Source: Auanema rhodensis (taxonomy: Eukaryota > Nematoda > Chromadorea > Rhabditida > Rhabditidae). Taken from it: a DNA stretch of 64,000 nt. This document shows positions 25,008-39,683 of the stretch, piece after piece. The notes beneath the pieces were generated by a model. It saw nothing but the letters and a program-made list of their open reading frames with translations, was not told the origin of the DNA and ran no database searches. Within the stretch, counting starts at the first letter, position 1. Every line of letters begins with the position of its first letter. The DNA lies in NCBI GenBank assembly GCA_964057225.1, contig OZ059900.1:2490501-2554500 (forward strand). The letters run 5' to 3'. Position numbers and translations under genes: made by a program.

Positions 25008-27216
25008 CCAATTTGGCTAAATCGCTCATATATATGATCAAAAGCATAGTTCTATTGTCTATAACAACAAAAGTCTTTAATTAAACGCTAGTGATGTTTT
25101 AATACTGAATTTTGCTCAAATAGCATTACTACATTAAGTATGGTCGTTTTTATGCCTTTAACACCATATACTCACCGATTTTTGGTACAAAATCTGTAAT
25201 ACTTGTAAATTTTGATCATATTCGTTAAGATTCGAAAATCAAACACACAATACACGAAATAAGTTTATTTTTACAAGTTTGCACTGATATTTATTCATTT
25301 TGATCAAAAAAGGTCGAAAATAGAAAGAATTTTTGAAATTTCCGAGTTTTGAGTCTAATTTGGCTAAATCGCTCATATATATGATCAGAAGCATAGGTGT
25401 ATTGTCTATGACAACAAAAGTCATTAATTAAACACTAATGATGTTTAAGTCACTAAATTTCGCTCTAATAGCATTACTACACTAAGTATGGTCGTTTTTA
25501 TACCTTCAACACCATATACTCACCGATTTTTGGTACAAAATCTGTGATACTCGTAAATTTTGATCATATTCGTTAAGATTTGAGAATCAAACACACAATA
25601 CACAATATCAGTCTATTTTTATGAGCTTGCACTGATATATATTCATTTTGATCAAAAAAGGTCGAAAACAGAGAGAATTTTTGAAATTTCCGAGTTTTGA
25701 GTCTAATTTGGCTAAATCGCTCATTTATATGATCAAAAGCATAGTTTTATTGTCTATGACAACAAAAGTCATCAATTAAACGCTAGTGATGTTTAAATAC
25801 TGATTTTCGCTCAAATAGCATTACTACACTAAGTATGGTCGTTTTTATGCCTTTAACACCATATACTCACCGATTTTTGGTACAAAATCTGTAATACTTG
25901 TAAATTTTGATCATATTCGTTAAGATTCGAGAATCAAACACATAATACACGAAATAAGTCTAGTTTTACAAGTTTGCACTGATATTTATTCATTTTGATC
26001 AAAAAAGGTCGAAAATAGAAAGAATTTTTGAAATTTCCGAGTTTTGAGTCCAATTTGGCTAAATCGCTCATATATAAGATCAAAAGCATAGTTTTATTGT
26101 CTATAACAACAAAAGTCATCAATTAAACGCTAGTGATATTTAAATACTGATTTTCGCTCAAGTAGCATTACTACACTAAGTATGGTCGTTTTTATGCCTT
26201 TAACACCATATACTCACCGATTTTTGGTACAAAATCTGTAATACTTGTAAATTTTGATCATATTTGTTAAGATTTGAGAATCGAACATACAATACACAAA
26301 ATCAGTCTATTTTTATGAGCTTGCACTGATATATATTCATTTTCATCAAAAAAGGTCGAAAATAGAAAGAATTTTTGAAATTTCCGAGTTTTGAGTCTAA
26401 TTTGGCTAAATCGCTCATATATATGATCAGAAGCATAGTTTTATTGTCTATGACAACAAAAATCATCAATTAAACGCTAGTGATGTTTAAATACTGATTT
26501 TCGCTCAAATAGCATTACTACACTAAGTATGGTCGTTTTTATGCCTTTAACACCATATACTCACCGATTTTTGGTACAAAATCTGTAATACTTGTAAATT
26601 TTGATCATATTCGTTAAGATTCGAGAATCAAACACATAATACACGAAATAAGTCTAGTTTTACAAGTTTGCACTGATATTTATTCATTTTGATCAAAAAA
26701 GGTCGAAAATAGAAAGAATTTTTGAAATTTCCGAGTTTTGAGTCTAAGTTGGCTAAATCGCTCATATATATGATCAGAAGCATAGTTTTATTGTCTATGA
26801 CAACAAAAATCATCAATTAAACGCTAGTGATGTTTAAATACTGATTTTCGCTCAAATAGCATTACTACACTAAGTATGGTCGTTTTTATGCCTTTAACAC
26901 CATATACTCACCGATTTTTGGTACAAAATCTGTAATACTCGTAAAATTTGATCATATTTGTTAAGTTTTGAGAATCAAACACACAATACACAAAATCAGT
27001 CTATTTTTATGAGTTTACACTGATATATATTCATTTTCATCAAAAAAGGTCGAAAATAGAAAGAATTTTTGAATTTTCCGAGTTTTGAGTCGAATTGGGC
27101 TAAATCGCTCATATATATGATCAAAAGCATAGTTTTACTGTCTATGATAACAAAAGTCTTCAAATATACACTAATAATGATTAAATCACTGAATTTCACT
27201 CAAATAGCATTACTAC
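25008..27216 (+). repeat. Transition zone of mixed monomer variants
   Basis: Monomers starting at 25133, 25481, 25828, 26175, 26522 and 26869 combine left-domain markers with right-domain ones. Left-domain markers are TATATAAGATC at about 26071, and TAAAATTTGATC with GAGTTTACAC near 26943-27008. Right-domain markers are the first gamma tail near 25420, TACCTTCAAC at 25501, ACAATATCAG, GTCTAGTTTT and AGAAGCATAG. The stretch 25080-25668 is close to 33765-34353 (lag 8,685). I found no simple HOR here. Confidence 0.65.
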
Positions 27217-27440
27217 ACTAAGTATGGTCGTTTTTATGCCTTTAACACCATATACTCACCGATTTTTGGTACAAAATCTGTAATACTTGTAAATTTTGAT
27301 CATATTTGTTAAGATTCGAGAATCAAACACATAATACACAAAATAAGTCTATTTTTACAAGTTTGCACTGATATTTATTCATTTTGATCAAAAAAGGTCG
27401 AAAATAGAAAGAATTTTTGAAATTTCCGAGTTTTGAGTCC

Positions 27441-30430
27441 AATTTGGCTAAATCGCTCATATATATGATCAAAAGCATAGTTTTATTGTCTATAACAACA
27501 AAAGTCATCAATTAAACGCTAGTGATGTTTAAATACTGAATTTCGCTCAAATAGCATGACTACACTAAGTATGGTCGTTTTTATGCCTTTAACACCATAT
27601 ACTCACCGATTTTTGGTACAAAATCTGTAATACTCGTAAATTTTGATCATATTCGTTAAGATTTGAGAATCAAACATACAATACACAAAATCAGTCTATT
27701 TTTATGAGCTTGCACTGATATATATTCATTTTGATCAAAAAAGGTCGAAAATAGAAAGAATTTTTGAAATTTCCGAGTTTTGAGTCTAATTTGGCTAAAT
27801 CGCTCATATATATGATCAAAAGCATAGTTTTATTGTCTATGACAACAAAAGTCATCAATTAAACGCTAGTGATGTTTAAATACTGAATTTCGCTCAAATA
27901 GCATTACTACACTAAGTATGGTCGTTTTTATGCCTTTAACACCATATACTCACCGATTTTTGGTACAAAATCTGTAATACTCGTAAATTTTGTTCATATT
28001 CGGTGAGATTCGAGAATCAAACACACAATACACGAAATAAGTTCATTTTGACGAGTTTGCACTGGTATTTATTCATTTTGATCAAAAAAGGTCGAAAATA
28101 GAAAGAATTTTTGAATTTTCCGAGTTTTGAGTCCAATTGGGCTAAATCGCTCATATATATGATCAAAAGCATAGTTTTATTGTCTATAACAACAAAAGTC
28201 ATCAATTAAACGCTAGTGATGTTTAAATACTGAATTTCGCTCAAATAGCATTACTACACTAAGTATGGTCGTTTTTATGCCTTTAACACCATATACTCAC
28301 CGATTTTTGGTACAAAATCTGTAATACTCGTAAATTTTGATCATATTCGTTAAGATTTGAGAATCAAACATACAATACACAAAATCAGTCTATTTTTATG
28401 AGCTTGCACTGATATATATTCATTTTGATCAAAAAAGGTCGAAAATAGAAAGAATTTTTGAAATTTCCGAGTTTTGAGTCTAATTTGGCTAAATCGCTCA
28501 TATATATGATCAAAAGCATAGTTTTATTGTCTATGACAACAAAAGTCATCAATTAAACGCTAGTGATGTTTAAATACTGAATTTCGCTCAAATAGCATTA
28601 CTACACTAAGTATGGTCGTTTTTATGCCTTTAACACCATATACTCACCGATTTTTGGTACAAAATCTGTAATACTCGTAAATTTTGATCATATTCGGTGA
28701 GATTCGAGAATCAAACACACAATACACGAAATAAGTTTATTTTGACGAGTTTGCACTGGTATTTTTTCATTTTGATCAAAAAAGGTCGAAAATAGAAAGA
28801 ATTTTTGAATTTTCCGAGTTTTGAGTCCAATTGGGCTAAATCGCTCATATATATGATCAAAAGCATAGTTTTACTGTCTATGATAACAAAAGTCCTCAAA
28901 TATACACTAATAATGATTGAATCACTGAATTTCACTCAAATAGCATTACTACACTAAGTATGGTCGTTTTTATGCGTTTAACACCATATACTCACCGATT
29001 TTTGGTACAAAATCTGTAATACTCGTAAATTTTGATCATATTCGTTAAGATTTGAGAATCAAACATACAATACACAAAATCAGTCTATTTTTATGAGCTT
29101 GCACTGATATATATTCATTTTGATCAAAAAAGGTCGAAAATAGAAAGAATTTTTGAAATTTCCGAGTTTTGAGTCTAATTTGGCTAAATCGCTCATATAT
29201 ATGATCAAAAGCATAGTTTTATTGTCTATAACAACAAAAGTCATCAATTAAACGCTAGTGATGTTTAAATACTGAATTTCGCTCAAATAGCATTACTACA
29301 CTAAGTATGGTCGTTTTTATGCCTTTAACACCATATACTCACCGATTTTTGGTACAAAATCTGTAATACTCGTAAATTTTGATCATATTCGTTAAGATTT
29401 GAGAATCAAACATACAATACACAAAATCAGTCTATTTTTATGAGCTTGCACTGATATATATTCATTTTGATCAAAAAAGGTCGAAAATAGAAAGAATTTT
29501 TGAAATTTCCGAGTTTTGAGTCTAATTTGGCTAAATCGCTCATATATATGATCAAAAGCATAGTTTTATTGTCTATGACAACAAAAGTCATCAATTAAAC
29601 GCTAGTGATGTTTAAATACTGAATTTCGCTCAAATAGCATTACTACACTAAGTATGGTCGTTTTTATGCCTTTAACACCATATACTCACCGATTTTTGGT
29701 ACAAAATCTGTAATACTCGTAAATTTTGTTCATATTCGGTGAGATTCGAGAATCAAACACACAATACACGAAATAAGTTTATTTTGACGAGTTTGCACTG
29801 GTATTTATTCATTTTGATCAAAAAAGGTCGAAAATAGAAAGAATTTTTGAATTTTCCGAGTTTTGAGTCCAATTGGGCTAAATCGCTCATATATATGATC
29901 AAAAGCATAGTTTTATTGTCTATAACAACAAAAGTCATCAATTAAACGCTAGTGATGTTTAAATACTGAATTTCGCTCAAATAGCATTACTACACTAAGT
30001 ATGGTCGTTTTTATGCCTTTAACACCATATACTCACCGATTTTTGGTACAAAATCTGTAATACTCGTAAATTTTGATCATATTCGTTAAGATTTGAGAAT
30101 CAAACATACAATACACAAAATCAGTCTATTTTTATGAGCTTGCACTGATATATATTCATTTTGATCAAAAAAGGTCGAAAATAGAAAGAATTTTTGAAAT
30201 TTCCGAGTTTTGAGTCTAATTTGGCTAAATCGCTCATATATATGATCAAAAGCATAGTTTTATTGTCTATGACAACAAAAGTCATCAATTAAACGCTAGT
30301 GATGTTTAAATACTGAATTTCGCTCAAATAGCATTACTACACTAAGTATGGTCGTTTTTATGCGTTTAACACCATATACTCACCGATTTTTGGTACAAAA
30401 TCTGTAATACTCGTAAATTTTGATCATATT
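27441..30430 (+). repeat. 5-mer duplication, lag 1,736
   Basis: The segment 27441-28694 matches 29177-30430. Shared markers include TTTTGTTCATATTCGGTGAG at about 27990 and 29726 and the run of alpha-type monomers with AACATACAATACAC. Differences include 27558 (T to G), GTTCATTTTG against GTTTATTTTG at about 28043, and TGCG against TGCC at 30364. Confidence 0.7.
28258..28604 (+). repeat. Representative alpha-tail monomer, 347 bp
   Basis: This is the commonest 347-bp form. Its diagnostic states are TACTCGTAAA, ATTCGTTAAG, AACATACAATACAC, ATGAGCTTGC and TGATATATATTC. The tail reads AAGTCATCAATTAAACGC, then TAGTGATGTTTAAATACTG and TTTCGCTC. The junction AAATACTG lacks the extra C of the 348-bp forms. 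Subvariants have TGATTTTCGC for TGAATTTCGC, CAAGTAGC for CAAATAGC, or GATATTTAAA for GATGTTTAAA. Confidence 0.85.
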
Positions 30431-33193
30431 CGTTAAGATTCGAGAATCAAACATACAATACACAAAATCAGTCTATTTTTATGAGCTTGCACTGATATAT
30501 ATTCATTTTGATCAAAAAAGGTCGAAAATAGAAAGAATTTTTGAAATTTCCGAGTTTTGAGTCTAATTTGGCTAAATCGCTCATATATATGATCAAAAGC
30601 ATAGTTTTATTGTCTATGACAACAAAAGTCATCAATTAAACGCTAGTGATGTTTAAATACTGAATTTCGCTCAAATAGCATTACTACACTAAGTATGGTC
30701 GTTTTTATGCCTTTAACACCATATACTCACCGATTTTTGGTACAAAATCTGTAATACTCGTAAATTTTGATCATATTCGGTGAGATTCGAGAATCAAACA
30801 CACAATACACGAAATAAGTTTATTTTGACGAGTTTGCACTGGTATTTATTCATTTTGATCAAAAAAGGTCGAAAATAGAAAGAATTTTTGAATTTTCCGA
30901 GTTTTGAGTCCAATTGGGCTAAATCGCTCATATATATGATCAAAAGCATAGTTTTACTGTCTATGATAACAAAAGTCTTCAAATATACACTAATAATGAT
31001 TGAATCACTGAATTTCACTCAAATAGCATTACTACACTAAGTATGGTCGTTTTTATGCCTTTAACACCATATACTCACCGATTTTTGGTACAAAATCTGT
31101 GATACTCGTAAATTTTGATCATATTCGGTGAGATTCGAGAATCGAACACACAATACACAAAATAAGTCTATTTTTACGAGTTTGCACTGATATTTATTCA
31201 TTTTGATCAAAAAAGGTCGAAAATAGAAAGAATTTTTGAAATTTCCGAGTTTTGAGTCTAATTTGGCTAAATCGCTCATATATATAATCAAAAGCATAGT
31301 TTTACTGTCTATGATAACAAAAGTCTTCAAATATACACTAATAATGTGTAAATCACTGAATTTCACTCAAATAGCTTTACTACACTAAGTATGGTCGTTT
31401 TTATGCCTTTAACACCATATACTCACCGATTTTTGGTACAAAATCTGTAATACTCGTAAATTTTGATCATATCCGTTAAGATTCGAGAATCAAACACACA
31501 ATACACGAAATAAGTTTATTTTTACGAGTTTGCACTGATATTTATTCATTTTGATCAAAAAAGGTCGAAAATAGAAAGAATTTTTGAATTTTCCGAGTTT
31601 TGAGTCCAATTGGGCTAAATCGCTCATATATATGATCAAAAGCATAGTTTCACTGTCTATGATAACAAAAATCTTCAAATATACACTAGTAATGATTAAA
31701 TCACTGAATTTCACTCAAATAGCATTACTACACTAAGTATGGTCGTTTTTATGTCTTTAACACCATATACTCACCGATTTTTGGTACAAAATCTGTAATA
31801 CTTGTAAATTTTGATCATATTCGTTAAGATTTGAGAATCAAACATACAATACACAAAATCAGTCTATTTTTATGAGCTTGCACTGATATATATTCATTTT
31901 GATCAAAAAAGGTCGAAAATAGAAAGAATTTTTGAATTTTCCGAGTTTTGAGTCCAATTGGGCTAAATCGCTCATATATATGATCAAAAGCATAGTTTTA
32001 CTGTCTATGATAACAAAAGTCTTCAAATATACACTAATAATGATTGAATCACTGAATTTCACTCAAATAGCATTACTACACTAAGTATGGTCGTTTTTAT
32101 GCCTTTAACACCATATACTCACCGATTTTTGGTACAAAATCTGTAATACTCGTAAATTTTGATCATATTCGTTAAGATTTGAGAATCAAACATACAATAC
32201 ACAAAATCAGTCTATTTTTATGAGCTTGCACTGATATATATTCATTTTGATCAAAAAAGGTCGAAAATAGAAAGAATTTTTGAAATTTCCGAGTTTTGAG
32301 TCTAATTTGGCTAAATCGCTCATATATATGATCAAAAGCATAGTTTTATTGTCTATGACAACAAAAGTCATCAATTAAACGCTAGTGATGTTTAAATACT
32401 GAATTTCGCTCAAATAGCATTACTACACTAAGTATGGTCGTTTTTATGCCTTTAACACCATATACTCACCGATTTTTGGTACAAAATCTGTAATACTCGT
32501 AAATTTTGATCATATTCGGTGAGATTCGAGAATCAAACACACAATACACGAAATAAGTTTATTTTGACGAGTTTGCACTGGTATTTATTCATTTTGATCA
32601 AAAAAGGTCGAAAATAGAAAGAATTTTTGAATTTTCCGAGTTTTGAGTCCAATTGGGCTAAATCGCTCATATATATGATCAAAAGCATAGTTTTACTGTC
32701 TATGATAACAAAAGTCTTCAAATATACACTAATAATGATTGAATCACTGAATTTCACTCAAATAGCATTATTACACTAAGTATGGTCGTTTTTATGCCTT
32801 TAACACCATATACTCACCGATTTTTGGTACAAAATCTGTGATACTCGTAAATTTTGATCATATTCGGTGAGATTCGAGAATCGAACACACAATACACAAA
32901 ATAAGTCTATTTTTACGAGTTTGCACTGATATTTATTCATTTTGATCAAAAAAGGTCGAAAATAGAAAGAATTTTTGAAATTTCCGAGTTTTGAGTCTAA
33001 TTTGGCTAAATCGCTCATATATATGATCAAAAGCATAGTTTTACTGTCTATGATAACAAAAGTCTTCAAATATACACTTATAATGTGTAAATCACTGAAT
33101 TTCACTCAAATAGCTTTACTACACTAAGTATGGTCGTTTTTATGCCTTTAACACCATATACTCACCGATTTTTGGTACAAAATCTGTAATACT
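30365..33193 (+). repeat. 5-mer duplication, lag 1,739
   Basis: The segment 30365-31454 matches 32104-33193. It contains a beta monomer with GACGAGTTTGCACTGG and GATTGAATC, followed by one with TCTGTGATAC, AATCGAAC and the GTGTAAATC tail. The right limit is C 31455 facing T 33194. Private changes are ATATATAATC near 31280, ATTATTACAC at 32771 and CACTTATAATG near 33078. Confidence 0.7.
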
Positions 33194-36037
33194 TGTAAAT
33201 TTTGATCATATTTGTTAAGATTCGAGAATCAAACACATAATACACAAAATAAGTCTATTTTTACAAGTTTGCACTGATATTTATTCATTTTGATCAAAAA
33301 AGGTCGAAAATAGAAAGAATTTTTGAATTTTCCGAGTTTTGAGTCCAATTGGGCTAAATCGCTCATATATATGATCAAAAGCATAGTTTCACTGTCTATG
33401 ATAACAAAAGTCTTCAAATATACACTAGTAATGATTAAATCACTGAATTTCACTCAAATAGCTTTACTACACTAAGTATGGTCGTTTTTATGCCTTTAAC
33501 ACCATATACTCACCGATTTTTGGTACAAAATCTGTAATACTCGTAAATTTTGATCATATCCGTTAAGATTCGAGAATCAAACACACAATACACGAAATAA
33601 GTTTATTTTTACGAGTTTGCACTGATATTTATTCATTTTGATCAAAAAAGGTCGAAAATAGAAAGAATTTTTGAAATTTCCGAGTTTTGAGTCTAATTTG
33701 GCTAAATCGCTCATATATATGATCAAAAGCATAGTTCTATTGTCTATAACAACAAAAGTCTTTGATTAAACGCTAGTGATGTTTTAATACTGAATTTTGC
33801 TCAAATAGCATTACTACACTAAGTATGGTCGTTTTTATGCCTTTAACACCATATACTCACCGATTTTTGGTACAAAATCTGTAATACTTGTAAATTTTGA
33901 TCATATTCGTTAAGATTCGAAAATCAAACACACAATACACGAAATAAGTTTATTTTTACAAGTTTGCACTGATATTTATTCATTTTGATCGAAAAAGGTC
34001 GAAAATAGAAAGAATTTTTGAAATTTCCGAGTTTTGAGTCTAATTTGGCTAAATCGCTCATATATATGATCAGAAGCATAGGTGTATTGTCTATGACAAC
34101 AAAAGTCATTAATTAAACACTAATGATGTTTAAATCACTAAATTTCGCTCTAATAGCATTACTACACTAAGTATGGTCGTTTTTATACCTTCAACACCAT
34201 ATACTCACCGATTTTTGGTACAAAATCTGTGATACTCGTAAATTTTGATCATATTCGTTAAGATTTGAGAATCAAACACACAATACACAATATCAGTCTA
34301 TTTTTATGAGCTTGCACTGATATATATTCATTTTGATCAAAAAAGGTCGAAAATAGAAAGAATTTTTGAATTTTCCGAGTTTTGAGTCCAATTGGGCTAA
34401 ATCGCTCATATATATGATCAAAAGCATAGTTTTACTGTCTATGATAACAAAAGTCTTCAAATATACACTAATAATGATTGAATCACTGAATTTCACTCAA
34501 ATAGCATTACTACACTAAGTATGGTCGTTTTTATGCCTTTAACACCATATACTCACCGATTTTTGGTACAAAATCTGTAATACTCGTAAATTTTGATCAT
34601 ATTCGTTAAGATTTGAGAATCAAACATACAATACACAAAATCAGTCTATTTTTATGAGCTTGCACTGATATATATTCATTTTGATCAAAAAAGGTCGAAA
34701 ATAGAAAGAATTTTTGAATTTTCCGAGTTTTGAGTCTAATTTGGCTAAATCGCTCATATATATGATCAAAAGCATAGTTTCACTGTCTATGATAACAAAA
34801 GTCTTCAAATATACACTAGTAATGATTAAATCACTGAATTTCACTCAAATAGCTTTACTACACTAAGTATGGTCGTTTTTATGCCTTTAACACCATATAC
34901 TCACCGATTTTTGGTACAAAATCTGTGATACTCGTAAATTTTGATCATATTCGGTGAGATTCGAGAATCGAACACACAATACACAAAATAAGTCTATTTT
35001 TACGAGTTTGCACTGATATTTATTCATTTTGATCAAAAAAGGTCGAAAATAGAAAGAATTTTTGAAATTTCCGAGTTTTGAGTCTAATTTGGCTAAATCG
35101 CTCATATATATGATCAAAAGCATAGTTTTACTGTCTATGATAACAAAAGTCTTCAAATATACACTAATAATGTGTAAATCACTGAATTTCACTCAAATAG
35201 CTTCACAACACTAAGTATGGTCGTTTTTATGCCTTTAACACCATATACTCACCGATTTTTGGTACAAAATCTGTAATACTCGTAAATTTTGATCATATTC
35301 GTTAAGATTCGAGAATCAAACACACAATACACGAAATAAGTTTATTTTTACGAGTTTGCACTGATATTTATTCATTTTGATCAAAAAAGGTCGAAAATAG
35401 AAAGAATTTTTGAATTTTCCGAGTTTTGAGTCCAATTGGGCTAAATCGCTCATATATATGATCAAAAGCATAGTTTCACTGTCTATGATAACAAAAGTCT
35501 TCAAATATATACTAGTAATGATTAAATCACTGAATTTCACTCAAATAGCATTACTACACTAAGTATGGTCGTTTTTATGCCTTTAACACCATATACTCAC
35601 CGATTTTTGGTACAAAATCTGTAATACTTGTAAATTTTGATCATATTCGTTAAGATTTGAGAATCAAACACATAATACACGAAATAAGTCTTTTTTTACA
35701 AGTTTGCACTGATATTTATTCATTTTGATCAAAAAAGGTCGAAAATAGAAAGAATTTTTGAAATTTCCGAGTTTTGAGTCTAATTTGGCTAAATCGCTCA
35801 TATATATGATCAAAAGCATAGTTCTATTGTCTATAACAACAAAAGTCTTTGATTAAACGCTAGTGATGTTTTAATACTGAATTTTGCTCAAATAGCATTA
35901 CTACACTAAGTATGGTCGTTTTTATGCCTTTAACACCATATACTCACCGATTTTTGGTACAAAATCTGTAATACTTGTAAATTTTGATCATATTCGTTAA
36001 AATTCGAAAATCAAACACACAATACACAAAATAAGTT
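33194..36037 (+). repeat. Mosaic stretch between HOR domains
   Basis: Eight monomers here mix left-type and right-type segments. A delta tail near 33740 leads into a gamma monomer near 34100 and a TACCTTCAAC core at 34190, followed by beta monomers with GATTGAATC. The monomer at 34862 (TCTGTGATAC, GTGTAAATC tail) recurs at 37295 in its first half and, with TAGCTTCAC, at 49459. An unusual core edge, CTTCACAACAC, is at 35201. Confidence 0.6.
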
Positions 36038-39000
36038 TATTTTTACAAGTTTGCAGTGATATTTATTCATTTTGATCAAAAAAGGTCGAAAATAGAAAGA
36101 ATTTTTGAAATTTCCGAGTTTTGAGTCTAATTTGGCTAAATCGCTCATATATATGATCAGAAGCATAGGTGTATTGTCTATGACAACAAAAGTCATTAAT
36201 TAAACACTAATGATGTTTAAATCACTAAATTTCGCTCTAATAGCATTACTACACTAAGTATGGTCGTTTTTATACCTTCAACACCATATACTCACCGATT
36301 TTTGGTACAAAATCTGTGATACTCGTAAATTTTGATCATATTCGTTAAGATTTGAGAATCAAACACACAATACACAATATCAGTCTATTTTTATGAGCTT
36401 GCACTGATATATATTCATTTTGATCAAAAAAGGTCGAAAACAGAAAGAATTTTTGAAATTTCCGAGTTTTGAGTCTAATTTGGCTAAATCGCTCATTTAT
36501 ATGATCAAAAGCATAGTTTTATTGTCTATGACAACAAAAGTCATCAATTAAACGCAAGTGATGTTTAAATACTGAATTTCGCTCAAATAGCATTACTACA
36601 CTAAGTATGGTCGTTTTTATGCCTTTAACACCATATACTCACCGATTTTTGGTACAAAATCTGTAATACTTGTAAATTTTGATCATATTCGTTAAGATTT
36701 GAGAATCAAACACATAATACACGAAATAAGTCTTTTTTTACAAGTTTGCACTGATATTTATTCATTTTGATCAAAAAAGGTCGAAAATAGAAAGAATTTT
36801 TGAAATTTCCGAGTTTTGAGTCCAATTTGGCTAAATCGCTCATATATATGATCAGAAGCATAGTTCTATTGTCTATAACAACAAAAGTCTTTAATTAAAC
36901 GCCAGTGATGTTTAAATACTGATTTTCGCTCAAATAGCATTACTACACTAAGTATGGTCGTTTTTATGCCTTTAACACCATATACTCACCGATTTTTGGT
37001 ACAAAATCTGTAATACTTGTAAATTTTGATCATATTCGTTAAGATTCGAGAATCAAACACATAATACACGAAATAAGTCTAGTTTTATGAGTTTGCACTG
37101 ATATTTATTCATTTTGATCAAAAAAGGTCGAAAATAGAAAGAATTTTTGAATTTTCCGAGTTTTGAGTCCAATTGGGCTAAATCGCTCATATATATGATC
37201 AAAAGCATAGTTTTACTGTCTATGATAACAAAAGTCTTCAAATATACACTAGTAATGATTAAATCACTGAATTTCACTCAAATAGCTTTACTACACTAAG
37301 TATGGTCGTTTTTATGCCTTTAACACCATATACTCACCGATTTTTGGTACAAAATCTGTGATACTCGTAAATTTTGATCATATTCGGTGAGATTCGAGAA
37401 TCGAACACACAATACACAAAATAAGTCTATTTTTACGAGTTTGCACTGATATTTTTTCATTTTGATCAAAAAAGGTCGAAAATAGAAAGAATTTTTGAAA
37501 TTTCCGAGTTTTGAGTCTAATTTGGCTAAATCGCTCATATATATGATCAAAAGCATAGTTCTATTGTCTATAACAACAAAAGTCTTTGATTAAACGCTAG
37601 TGATGTTTTAGTACTGAATTTTGCTCAAATAGCATTACTACACTAAGTATGGTCGTTTTTATGCCTTTAACACCATATACTCACCGATTTTTGGTACAAA
37701 ATCTGTAATACTCGTAAATTTTGATCATATTCGTTAAGATTCGAGAATCAAACACACAATACACGAAATAAGTTTATTTTTACGAGTTTGCACTGATATT
37801 TATTCATTTTGATCAAAAAAGGTCGAAAATAGAAAGAATTTTTGAATTTTCCGAGTTTTGAGTCCAATTGGGCTAAATCGCTCATATATATGATCAAAAG
37901 CATAGTTTCACTGTCTATGATAACAAAAGTCTTCAAATATACACTAGTAATGATTAAATCACTGAATTTCACTCAAATAGCTTTACTACACTAAGTATGG
38001 TCGTTTTTATGCCTTTAACACCATATACTCACCGATTTTTGGTACAAAATCTGTAATACTCGTAAATTTTGATCATATCCGTTAAGATTCGAGAATCAAA
38101 CACACAATACACGAAATAAGTTTATTTTTACGAGTTTGCACTGATATTTATTCATTTTGATCAAAAAAGGTCGAAAATAGAAAGAATTTTTGAATTTTCC
38201 GAGTTTTGAGTCCAATTGGGCTAAATCGCTCATATATATGATCAAAAGCATAGTTCTATTGTCTATAACAACAAAAGTCTTTGATTAAACGCTAGTGATG
38301 TTATAGTACTGAATTTTGCTCAAATAGCATTACTACACTAAGTATGGTCGTTTTTATGCCTTTAACACCATATACTCACCGATTTTTGGTACAAAATCTG
38401 TAATACTCGTAAATTTTGATCATATTCGTTAAGATTTGAGAATCAAACATACAATACACGAAATAAGTCTATTTTTACAAGTTTGCACTGATATTTATTC
38501 ATTTTGATCAAAAAAGGTCGAAAATAGAAAGAATTTTTGAAATTTCCGAGTTTTGAGTCTAATTTGGCTAAATCGCTCATATATATGATCAGAAGCATAG
38601 GTGTATTGTCTATGACAACAAAAGTCATTAATTAAACACTAATGATGTTTAAATCACTAAATTTCGCTCTAATAGCATTACTACACTAAGTATGGTCGTT
38701 TTTATACCTTCAACACCATATACTCACCGATTTTTGGTACAAAATCTGTGATACTCGTAAATTTTGATCATATTCGTTAAGATTTGAGAATCAAACACAC
38801 AATACACAATATCAGTCTATTTTTATGAGCTTGCACTGATATATATTCATTTTGATCAAAAAAGGTCGAAAACAGAAAGAATTTTTGAAATTTCCGAGTT
38901 TTGAATCTAATTTGGCTAAATCGCTCATTTATATGATCAAAAGCATAGTTTTATTGTCTATGACAACAAAAGTCATCAATTAAACGCTAGTGATGTTTAA

Positions 39001-39683
39001 ATACTGAATTTCGCTCAAATAGCATTACTACACTAAGTATGGTCGTTTTTATGCCTTTAACACCATATACTCACCGATTTTTGGTACAAAATCTGTAATA
39101 CTTGTAAATTTTGATCATATTCGTTAAGATTTGAGAATCAAACACATAATACACGAAATAAGTCTTTTTTTACAAGTTTGCACTGATATTTATTCATTTT
39201 GATCAAAAAAGGTCGAAAATAGAAAGAATTTTTGAAATTTCCGAGTTTTGAGTCCAATTTGGCTAAATCGCTCATATATATGATCAGAAGCATAGTTCTA
39301 TTGTCTATAACAACAAAAGTCTTTAATTAAACGCTAGTGATGTTTAAATACTGATTTTCGCTCAAATAGCATTACTACACTAAGTATGGTCGTTTTTATG
39401 CCTTTAACACCATATACTCACCGATTTTTGGTACAAAATCTGTAATACTTGTAAATTTTGATCATATTCGTTAAGATTCGAGAATCAAACACATAATACA
39501 CGAAATAAGTCTAGTTTTATGAGTTTGCACTGATATTTATTCATTTTGATCAAAAAAGGTCGAAAATAGAAAGAATTTTTGAATTTTCCGAGTTTTGAGT
39601 CCAATTGGGCTAAATCGCTCATATATATGATCAAAAGCATAGTTTTACTGTCTATGATAACAAAAGTCTTCAAATATACACTA
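36038..39683 (+). repeat. 7-mer duplication, lag 2,432
   Basis: The segment 36038-37251 matches 38470-39683. Limits are read from GTTTAT against GTCTAT at 36037/38469 and AGTAATG against AATAATG at 37252/39684. It contains the complete right-domain cassette. Differences include GAGTCTAAT against GAATCTAAT near 38905, and CGCAAGTG and CGCCAGTG against CGCTAGTG. Confidence 0.75.
36253..37294 (+). repeat. Right-domain 3-monomer cassette, copy 1
   Basis: The cassette is three monomers long (1,042 bp). The first has the TACCTTCAAC core, TCTGTGATAC, ACAATATCAG, GAAAACAG and TCATTTATATG. The second has AGTCTTTTTTTAC, CCAATTTGG, GTTCTATTG and GTCTTTAATT. The third has GTCTAGTTTT and CCAATTGGGC with a beta tail. 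It follows a gamma-tail monomer. In this copy the third tail is the AGTAATGATT beta form. Confidence 0.8.
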
